Positions 1 to 5,343 of a stretch of DNA of 9,073 bases are shown here, piece after piece; within the stretch, counting starts at the first letter, position 1; each line of letters begins with the position of its first letter. The notes beneath the pieces were generated by a model. The model saw nothing but the letters and a program-made list of their open reading frames with translations, was not told the DNA's origin and searched no databases. The stretch is from positions 11,795 through 20,867 of the forward strand of contig DGEC01000002.1 of assembly GCA_002385745.1 (NCBI GenBank), read 5' to 3'. The translations under genes and the position numbers were made by a program. Origin of the DNA: Firmicutes bacterium UBA3936 (GTDB lineage Bacteria > Bacillota > Dethiobacteria > Dethiobacterales > Dethiobacteraceae).

Positions 1-25
1 GGTTCAAATCCTGCCCCCGCAACCA
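1..25 (+). tRNA. 3' end of a tRNA, probably initiator tRNA-fMet (truncated by window edge)
   Basis: Only the T-arm and the acceptor 3' strand are inside the window. The T-loop TTCAAAT is followed by the stem half CCTGC, the acceptor strand CCCCGCA, discriminator A and an encoded CCA (23-25). These 25 nt match what I remember of the Firmicute initiator tRNA 3' end. An A at the last acceptor position fits the unpaired C1-A72 typical of initiator tRNAs, but the 5' strand is outside the window, so a T1-A72 pair in another tRNA cannot be excluded. That a tRNA ends here is nearly certain; the fMet identity is likely. Confidence 0.85.
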
Positions 26-27
26 GC

Positions 28-75
28 AAATAACAAAAGCCTTGAAATTTTAACAATTTCGAGGCTTTTTCTTTT
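28..75 (+). repeat. 48-bp direct repeat, copy 1 (terminator sequence behind the tRNA)
   Basis: Ungapped alignment with 3361-3408 gives 19 of 21 identical bases in the left flank and arm (28-48 against 3361-3381). The right arm and T-tail match at 18 of 19 (57-75 against 3390-3408). The 8-nt middle, mostly hairpin loop, differs. The repeat starts two bases after the tRNA CCA. Together the copies bracket the LysR and sulfotransferase genes. Confidence 0.8.
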
Positions 76-76
76 C
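35..76 (+). terminator. Intrinsic terminator of the tRNA
   Basis: A 15-bp stem is formed by 35-49 and 55-69 with one G-T wobble and a 5-nt loop, followed by a T-rich tail (66-75, interrupted by one C). It begins ten bases after the tRNA CCA. The stem and tail are nearly the same sequence as the terminator at 3369-3410. Confidence 0.88.
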
Positions 77-203
77 CCCGGCATGGCTGGCGTGCAAGCA
101 TGCAAAGAGCGGTTTTGGGACACCTTGTTTCATTTTGAACCTTTGTGTTAAATTGGTAATAGGCAGAGCTCCTGCGACATCATTTATATAAAGGAGAAGA
201 TGT

Positions 204-1085
204 ATGAAGCTGACGCAGATTGAGTGTTTTCTGGCTGCTGCGGAGAAGCTGAATTTTACCGCAGCGGCAAAGGCCCTGTTCATTTCTCAGCCGGCCCTGT
301 CCAAGCAAATCCGGCTCATCGAGGAAGAGCTCGGCGTCAAGCTGTTCAACCGCAGCAAAAAAAAGGTGATGCTCACCGAAGCCGGACAGAGCTTGAAAAA
401 CGATTTGGAGCTTATCCTAAAAGACCTGGAAAAAGCCGTGGAAAAAGCGAAATCCATCGGGAAGAAGCGGGACGGCGTGGTCAGAATCGGGTGTTTTCAG
501 GGCGCAGCCATCGATGAATTCATTTATCTGCTTTCCCTGCAGAACAAACTGAAATTTCCTCAAACAAATCTTGTCTTTCACCGCGGCGTTTTCAGGGAGA
601 TCAGAGAAGCGCTCATCAACAATACCGTAGACATCATCTTAACTCTGGATTTTGAAATGCCGGAGCTGTACACCTTCAATTCGAAAATCATCTTTACGGA
701 AAAAACCGCCCTGGTGTATTCCGAGAAATCTCCCTTGGCTGCAAAGGATACGGTCACAATCGATGATTTTTCCGAACTTCCGCTGCTGGTGCTGAGCCCC
801 GAAGTCAGCCGCGGGGCCTATAACTATGCCCTTTCGCTTCTGAAAAACCTCGGGCTTCATCATCAGCTTGAGCTGTACGACAGTTGGGAGACGCTCCTGA
901 CCTACCTGAAAATGGGACACGGGTTTGCCATCATGTTCGAAAACGTGTGCGAAAAAATGGTCGGCCTGAAGCAATACGTGCTTCCCCGCCCCGAATTCAC
1001 ATGCAGCGTGGTAGCCGTCTGGAAAAACGACAGCCCCCTCATCAGCGACTTTATTGATAACCTGCTGCTATCTGTTGATAATTAA
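204..1085 (+). CDS. LysR-family transcriptional regulator
   Basis: This 293-aa protein has the usual LysR length and layout. Residues 1-60 form the winged helix-turn-helix: the stretch around FTAAAKALFISQPALSKQI, then LEEELGVKLFNR-like wing residues and the family LTEAG motif. A linker helix (about 63-88) leads to a periplasmic-binding-protein-like effector domain (about 90-293). The ATG is chosen because AAGGAGA (191-197) lies 6 nt upstream and the family normally begins with a similar M-x-L-x-Q-I-E-x-F. LysR proteins bind DNA as tetramers and respond to small molecules; the ligand cannot be read here. The gene ends 78 nt before the aryl-sulfotransferase gene in the same direction. A LysR-box-like dyad lies in that gap, so the sulfotransferase gene is its likely target and an aromatic or sulfated compound is a plausible effector (inference). 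A run of eight A's lies in the wing region (357-364). Confidence 0.93.
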   Translation: MKLTQIECFLAAAEKLNFTAAAKALFISQPALSKQIRLIEEELGVKLFNRSKKKVMLTEAGQSLKNDLELILKDLEKAVEKAKSIGKKRDGVVRIGCFQGAAIDEFIYLLSLQNKLKFPQTNLVFHRGVFREIREALINNTVDIILTLDFEMPELYTFNSKIIFTEKTALVYSEKSPLAAKDTVTIDDFSELPLLVLSPEVSRGAYNYALSLLKNLGLHHQLELYDSWETLLTYLKMGHGFAIMFENVCEKMVGLKQYVLPRPEFTCSVVAVWKNDSPLISDFIDNLLLSVDN

Positions 1086-1092
1086 TCGTTAT

Positions 1093-1121
1093 TTCTCATT
1101 TAAAATTGCCGTTGCTATAAT
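1093..1121 (+). promoter_or_regulatory. Probable sigma-A promoter of the sulfotransferase gene
   Basis: A perfect -10 box TATAAT (1116-1121) is preceded at 17-nt spacing by TTCTCA (1093-1098), a 4-of-6 match to the -35 consensus. Transcription would begin near 1128, giving a leader of about 36 nt before the ATG at 1164. The poor -35 box fits a promoter that depends on an activator, here presumably the LysR protein encoded just upstream. Confidence 0.6.
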
Positions 1122-1125
1122 TATC

Positions 1126-1139
1126 TTAACCTTGGTTAA
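1126..1139 (+). promoter_or_regulatory. LysR-box-like dyad (TTAACC-TT-GGTTAA)
   Basis: Perfect 6-bp inverted repeat arms flank a TT centre and contain the T-N11-A pattern typical of LysR binding sites. The dyad starts just 3' of the TATAAT box, across the predicted transcription start. That position would suit a repressor or an effector-relieved block better than a classical upstream activation site. It could also fold as a small hairpin at the mRNA 5' end. Confidence 0.5.
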
Positions 1140-1163
1140 ATTCTGATAATTTGGGGGGATAAA

Positions 1164-3266
1164 ATGAAGAAAAAGGTACTGGCAATTGTTATTGCCCTCG
1201 TGCTTCTCACGGCAATGGTAACCAGTGCCTCGGCGGGGGGCAAGCAGGCAAACCCCACCTCCGTAACCGTCAAAGTCGACGGCAGGACTGTTGAATTTGA
1301 CGCCTACATCATCGACGGCAACAATTACTTCAAGCTGCGGGATTTGGCTTATACGCTGAACGGGACGGCCAAGCAGTTTAGCATCGAGTGGGACGGAGAC
1401 AGCAATGCCATCAGCCTGACCGGCGGCCAGGCTTATGAACCGGTCGGCGGCGAGATGGTCACAAAGAGTGCCGGCGTAAAAACGGCAAGACCCACAAGCT
1501 CAAGGATCTATCTGGATGGCAAAGAGGTTTTCTTTACTGCGTACAACATTGAGTACAACAATTACTTTAAGCTCCGGGACATCGGCAGGGCCTTTGATTT
1601 CGGCGTCACTTGGGACAATGCGAGTAAAACGTTTGTAATTGATACGTCCACACATTATACTGAGGATAAAACATACACCAATATTTATTTCGATTATACG
1701 GCTGAAATCGCGGCATTCGACAAGAAAAATACCGGCTTTACAACACCGCCGGCGGCAGATATCGGCATCACCGTGGAGGATGAGAAGGGTGCAACGGGCG
1801 TCGTACTCGTCGCTTCAGAAGACAGCGCGGGCGATTATTACCTCAACGCGCTGGTGGCGGGTAACGCGCTAACCTTCAGCGGCGACATCAAAGCCGCGGC
1901 AATCGAGGCCGGCGGCAAAAAAACAGAGCTTACCGTTGAGGGCGGCAAATTTACAATCACGCCGCAGCTCATCAGCGCAGCCAACCCGGTGGACGAAATT
2001 ATCACCATCACAAAAAATGACGGGACGCTTCTCAGGATTCATACGGTCAACAACTACATGCCGGTTATGCATATTACAATGGATGACAAAGTCAAGCCGG
2101 AGCCCGGTGTTTATTCTTTCCTGGTGGACGATTTCTTACTGCGCATCGACACCGATGGGAACATTGTCTATTACCGCAACCTGGCGTGCGTGGGCAATCA
2201 TACCACCGCGAACTTCAGGGCCTACGATACGTCCGAAGACAGGTTTTACACCTACTTCGTCGAGTTGAACCCCGCGCTTGCAGGCCTGGGGTATGTCAGC
2301 GGTATGTTTGTCCTGATGGACGAAAATTACAGAGAGATTGACTACATTACCTTGCTTCCCAATGACGATAAAAACCACACCCACGGTGAAGGCTATCTGG
2401 ATGAGCATGAATTCGTCCTGCTGGGCAGAAACCACTGGATATCCCTGAGTTATACAAAGCTGCGTGTAAGCAACCTGCCGTCCGGGGGAATCGACGGCGG
2501 CAGCGAGGCGTACGTACAGGCGGGAATCATGCAGGAGGTAAAGGACGGCAAGGTAATTCACGAGTATAACACGGTGGATTACCCGGAGCTGTACGCTGCG
2601 GCAAAGGAGAATTCGGATTACGAAAACAGCTCCGGGTATGCGGCCAAAGATTACGTCCACATCAACAGCATCTTTATCGACCCGAAGGACGGGAATCTGA
2701 TTGTTTCCATGAGGAGCCAGTACGCGGTCTGCAAATTTGACCGCGAGACGGGCGAAATCCTTTGGATTCTCGGTGGTGACCTCAATCAGTTCAGCGGGCT
2801 GGATTCCTTCAAGGACGAGGACGGCAACCTTTTTATCGGCCAGCACGATGCGAAATATGTGCCTGCCGCTATCGCCGGCAACGACAGCACGGTCACCGTC
2901 TTCGACAATCATACAAATTTCTTTACCAATACAACAAGGATATTTATATTCACTCTGGACGAAGCAAGAAAGACGGCTACGGCCAGGGTCATCAACGGTA
3001 TTGATCTGGATGAGCTGACCGAGAAAAGGCACTGGGCAACCCACTGTGCCTCCTTTGATATGCAAACAAAGGATTCCTGCGTTATAGGCTGGGGATCAAG
3101 TTTACTCAATATGAGCCTTGAGACCATCCCTACCCACGCCCTGCTCTCAGATTACAACATCGAGAAAAACGTCATCACCTTTGAGCTCTGTGTCGAAAGA
3201 AACATCCACTATGCCGACAGCAGCGAGCCATGCTTCAATTACCGCGTTTACAAAAACGCTTACTAA
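1164..3266 (+). CDS. assT: Secreted aryl-sulfate sulfotransferase with N-terminal stalk (copper amine oxidase N-like) domain
   Basis: The 700-aa product starts with a Sec signal peptide: KKK, a hydrophobic core at residues 5-19, and cleavage after ASA at 22-24. Residues about 33-95 and 113-167 are two copies of the copper-amine-oxidase-N-like stalk module, each carrying NNYFKLRD. Residues about 295-700 are an arylsulfotransferase (ASST) propeller. Family knowledge: AssT moves sulfate from one phenolic sulfate ester to another phenol without PAPS, through a sulfo-histidine. Visible equivalents are the HTH at 405-407, H499 and N501 in VHINS, R517 in SMRSQ and H561 in GQHD. The His-x-Asn to Arg spacing of 18 equals that of E. 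coli AssT as I remember it (H356, N358, R374), which makes H561 the likely sulfurylated histidine (H436). The start has a G-rich Shine-Dalgarno (1153-1158). It is probably exported to the cell surface for aryl sulfate turnover or phenol detoxification under LysR control. The substrate cannot be deduced. Confidence 0.87.
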   Translation: MKKKVLAIVIALVLLTAMVTSASAGGKQANPTSVTVKVDGRTVEFDAYIIDGNNYFKLRDLAYTLNGTAKQFSIEWDGDSNAISLTGGQAYEPVGGEMVTKSAGVKTARPTSSRIYLDGKEVFFTAYNIEYNNYFKLRDIGRAFDFGVTWDNASKTFVIDTSTHYTEDKTYTNIYFDYTAEIAAFDKKNTGFTTPPAADIGITVEDEKGATGVVLVASEDSAGDYYLNALVAGNALTFSGDIKAAAIEAGGKKTELTVEGGKFTITPQLISAANPVDEIITITKNDGTLLRIHTVNNYMPVMHITMDDKVKPEPGVYSFLVDDFLLRIDTDGNIVYYRNLACVGNHTTANFRAYDTSEDRFYTYFVELNPALAGLGYVSGMFVLMDENYREIDYITLLPNDDKNHTHGEGYLDEHEFVLLGRNHWISLSYTKLRVSNLPSGGIDGGSEAYVQAGIMQEVKDGKVIHEYNTVDYPELYAAAKENSDYENSSGYAAKDYVHINSIFIDPKDGNLIVSMRSQYAVCKFDRETGEILWILGGDLNQFSGLDSFKDEDGNLFIGQHDAKYVPAAIAGNDSTVTVFDNHTNFFTNTTRIFIFTLDEARKTATARVINGIDLDELTEKRHWATHCASFDMQTKDSCVIGWGSSLLNMSLETIPTHALLSDYNIEKNVITFELCVERNIHYADSSEPCFNYRVYKNAY

Positions 3267-3360
3267 CTGCAGCCGGTTGAAGGTGCTGCCTTGCGCTAAA
3301 ACCGGGCCCGGAGTCAACGGTTCCAGGGCCTGCTCTTACTGCCGCATGCTCCAGATGCTG
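3267..3360. other. Spacer after the sulfotransferase gene, no gene recognised
   Basis: GC-rich stretch between the sulfotransferase stop codon and the second terminator repeat. It contains a perfect 10-bp palindrome CCGGGCCCGG (3302-3311). I see no ribosome binding site, tRNA fold or convincing reading frame. It may be a remnant of sequence displaced when the module was formed. Confidence 0.4.
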
Positions 3361-3408
3361 AAATAATCAAAGCCTTGAAATAGCTGTTATTTCAAGGCTT
3401 TTTCTTTT
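3361..3408 (+). repeat. 48-bp direct repeat, copy 2 (terminator sequence right of the module)
   Basis: This is the partner of the copy at 28-75, same length and ungapped, with only the hairpin loop clearly diverged. The distance between copies is 3333 bp, and the interval holds just the regulator and the sulfotransferase gene. Confidence 0.8.
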
Positions 3409-3410
3409 TT
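3369..3410. terminator. Intrinsic terminator between convergent genes, strongest on the + strand
   Basis: A perfect 14-bp stem (3369-3382 with 3388-3401) has a 5-nt loop and runs into a T-rich tail (3399-3410, one C). It ends the + strand sulfotransferase transcript. On the - strand the same hairpin follows directly after the amidase stop codon at 3409-3411, with a weaker T-rich tail, so it may serve both directions. Confidence 0.88.
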
Positions 3411-4260
3411 ACACGGAATCCTTAGAGTCTCTTGATTGCCGCCCCGCCCGGAGATTTCCTTTGCTCAACAAAAAATCTGCATATCTTTTGCTGACAATTG
3501 CCACTTTCAGTTCACTGCGGCGCAGGCCAAAGCTGTTGATCCCGTCACCCTTTACGGCACCGGCCCTGACCAGCGCGGCGGCGTCCTCCCACCAGTAAGG
3601 AGGGACATCGTCAAGAGTTTTGTATAAAGGATTGTATTTGTCCTGCCAGGCGGTCAAGTATTCATTGAAGACACTTGGCGTCATGCCGGTATTTTCGCCC
3701 TTTGCCAGCTCCTGCCTGACAGCCTCCCGGAAGGCATCCATGCTCTTTTTGTGTTTCGGAAACCAGTGCATCACATCGGCATGGTTGCTTGCTATGCCGA
3801 GTTCGTAGCCTTCGCTGTGGCAGATAATATTCTTTTCGGTAAAGCCGTAGAGCTTTCAGAGATAGACGCAAAGCTCTACGGCCTCTCTGTAAACGGCAGA
3901 AAAATACAAGGAATCAGTTAGATCATCTTCACAGATTTCAAAGCCGATATGAGTGTCGTTTGCCTTGCCGCCTGCATGCCAGCCGCGGATATTCCACGGC
4001 AGTGTCTGGTAAGTGGCAATTGAACCGTCGATTAGCTTGCCGATAAAGGCATGGACACAGACCTGACGGCCGCCGGGCTTATCCTGGTTCCAGTGGTTGT
4101 TGTATTCGTTTCTCCCAAGCAAGCCGTCGTCCGGAGCTATATACCGCCTGAGCCAGGGATTGTTTTCGCCGGTAGAGTGGACCATAATGCCTTGCGGGGT
4201 TATTATCCTGCCTTCCTTGAAGCAGGCATTGTTTGTCAGTATTTGTGTTCTTAAGTTCAT
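3409..4260 (-). pseudogene. N-acetylmuramoyl-L-alanine amidase interrupted by an in-frame TGA
   Basis: Read from the ATG at 4258-4260 (GAGGTG at 4267-4272, 6 nt upstream), the frame is open for 134 codons. It meets TGA at 3856-3858, then continues in the same frame for 148 codons to TAA at 3409-3411. The first half looks like a phage-endolysin-type amidase_2 domain: MVHST with a probable zinc ligand His28, RGWHAGG near residue 95, and THIGFEICEDD at about 103-113. The second half supplies ICHSEG (His148) and SNHADVMHWF (about 158-167), probably further active-site residues. A C-terminal module containing KTLDDVPPYWWEDAA follows, of a type often fused to these amidases. Stopping at the TGA would remove essential residues, so the short product is probably inactive. 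There is no other lesion, so the mutation is very recent or the codon is read through. From memory, homologues often have Cys at this position. An ATG at 4314 could extend the N-terminus but has worse context and lacks the family pattern. Confidence 0.8.
3844..3882. repeat. Perfect 13-bp inverted repeat spanning the TGA of the amidase gene
   Basis: The arms GCCGTAGAGCTTT (3844-3856) and AAAGCTCTACGGC (3870-3882) are exact complements separated by 13 nt. In the amidase mRNA they would form a stable hairpin. The A of the TGA is the first paired base of its 3' arm, and the TG lies in the loop. Such perfect complementarity inside a coding region is unlikely by chance. Confidence 0.9.
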
Positions 4261-4336
4261 CGCAGGCACCTCAAAGCTGAAAGTGTATTTTATACTGAAT
4301 AATATGCTTTTCATGCATAAATGGTTTGCTCTTCTA

Positions 4337-4376
4337 AAAGAAAAGAGCCTGCAGCATAGTACAGGCTCTTTTCTTT
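4337..4376 (-). terminator. Intrinsic terminator of the bicupin gene
   Basis: A perfect 15-bp inverted repeat (4337-4351 with 4362-4376) has a 10-nt loop. Read on the - strand, the stem's second half ends in CTCTTTTCTTTT. The stem overlaps the bicupin TAA codon at 4375-4377. The A-rich opposite arm makes it capable of working on the + strand too. It insulates the bicupin gene from the amidase gene. Confidence 0.85.
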
Positions 4377-5238
4377 ACAGTTGCGCCGGCGTTTCGTCAT
4401 ATTCGGGAGCAAGCCCGATGCGGGCAACGCGGTAGGGATTTTCCAGCCGGCTGCAGGTCGCCGGTAAATGCGGCGTCCCCCTGGGGATAATTACAACGGT
4501 GGGGACATTAAAAGTGTGCTTCTCCCGTTCTGCGCCCAGTTCAACGGTAATTTCCGCTCCCAGATAGCTTAAATCGGCTGTATTGTGCCCGAAGAAAATC
4601 ATGACTTCATCAAAGGAATGAGTATGCGGAGCGCAGCTCCACTGTCCAGTTTCCTTGTAAAGCCCCATATCAAAGTTGATTTTCAGGCCCGGAAAATTGG
4701 CGGCCGAATAGGAAAAAACCTGGTGGGCATCGGCTCCGCCGGGGCCTTTTTGTACTTCCATCTCTTTAAAAAGGTGCTTATACTTCGTACCGTCTGTGCT
4801 GCCTGTCTGCTCCGGCCCGGGGCCGCCCCTGTACACGCCGGACAATGCAATATGCAAATGGCCGAAGGGCTTGTCTACTTTTTCCGTAACAAGGGGACTG
4901 TGCGGCAAATCTTTGGGCGCAATAACAAAGGACGGCCTGACAATTTTATGCGGCTCCCATTCCTCACCCATGCACAACTCCAGCTCGGAGCCCAAATAGC
5001 TCATATCGTCCGGATCGTAACCGAAAAAGAGCAGGTATTCATCAAAGGGATGGGTGTGGGAGCCTCGCTCCGGCGTCCAGTCTCCGGTGTTTTCATAGAC
5101 ACCCAGGATAAAGTTCAAATCAAACCCAGCCAATTGCTCCCCTGCCATAAAGGTCAGTTCCCTGGCATTCCCACTCGCCCTGGCAAAGCTGCCCCGGAAG
5201 GCGAGCGTCTTGACTAAATCGGCATATTTTTTTGCCAC
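4375..5238 (-). CDS. Bicupin domain protein of unknown function
   Basis: The 287-aa soluble protein consists of two similar cupin halves. Half one has HTHPFDE (His61, His63, Glu67), YLGSELEL and APKDLPH (His113). Half two has HTHSFDE (His205, His207, Glu211), YLGAEITVEL and IPRGTPH (His257). The first-His to last-His distance is 52 residues in both, a clean internal duplication with both 3-His/1-Glu metal sites complete. Cupins with this set bind Fe, Mn, Ni or Zn and act as dioxygenases, isomerases or ligand sensors; no substrate can be assigned. Translation starts at GTG (5236-5238) with AAGGAG 7 nt upstream (5246-5251). The gene stands alone, with its own strong promoter at 5289-5318 and its own terminator at 4337-4376. 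No signal peptide or membrane segment is visible. Confidence 0.85.
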   Translation of the reverse strand: MAKKYADLVKTLAFRGSFARASGNARELTFMAGEQLAGFDLNFILGVYENTGDWTPERGSHTHPFDEYLLFFGYDPDDMSYLGSELELCMGEEWEPHKIVRPSFVIAPKDLPHSPLVTEKVDKPFGHLHIALSGVYRGGPGPEQTGSTDGTKYKHLFKEMEVQKGPGGADAHQVFSYSAANFPGLKINFDMGLYKETGQWSCAPHTHSFDEVMIFFGHNTADLSYLGAEITVELGAEREKHTFNVPTVVIIPRGTPHLPATCSRLENPYRVARIGLAPEYDETPAQL

Positions 5239-5288
5239 CTTATCACTCCTTCTTTTGCTTTTGCAAGAGCAACGATGACTTTAGCTTC

Positions 5289-5318
5289 ATTATAGGCAGG
5301 GCAAAATAAAAGTGTCAA
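5289..5318 (-). promoter_or_regulatory. Near-consensus sigma-A promoter of the bicupin gene
   Basis: On the - strand a perfect TTGACA (5313-5318) and a perfect TATAAT (5289-5294) are separated by 18 nt. Both hexamers are full consensus, so strong, probably constitutive expression is expected unless a repressor acts. An 8-bp palindrome TTGGCCAA (5334-5341) lies 15 nt upstream of the -35 box and overlaps the end of the preceding gene's region. Confidence 0.88.
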
Positions 5319-5343
5319 GACAATTCGCAAAAGTTGGCCAATT

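Noticed and set aside
135..162. Possible lysR promoter TTGAAC-N16-TAATAG
   Set aside because: The -10 matches only three of six positions and no better pair was found, so a specific promoter cannot be supported. Low read-through from the tRNA unit is equally possible.
2136..3065. Long - strand reading frame (309 codons) opposite the sulfotransferase gene
   Set aside because: It is antisense to a well-supported coding region, lacks a ribosome binding site and has no recognisable motif. It is the usual shadow of a GC-biased gene.
3285..3360. Possible second tRNA or tRNA remnant before the right-hand terminator repeat
   Set aside because: I found no T-loop/acceptor arrangement or cloverleaf on either strand, so an attachment-site duplication of the tRNA end is not supported.
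3118..3366. An 82-codon + strand reading frame overlapping the end of the sulfotransferase gene and reaching the second terminator
   Set aside because: It is out of frame with the sulfotransferase, has no ribosome binding site and shows no recognisable domain. Its stop beside the terminator looks coincidental.
4297..4314. Upstream ATG (4312-4314) as the amidase start
   Set aside because: It adds 18 residues not expected in the family and has no clear Shine-Dalgarno, while the ATG at 4258-4260 has GAGGTG at ideal spacing and the family-typical MNLRTQ start.
4585..5217. Long + strand reading frame opposite the bicupin gene
   Set aside because: The bicupin has complete motifs, promoter and terminator on the other strand; this frame shows no domain.
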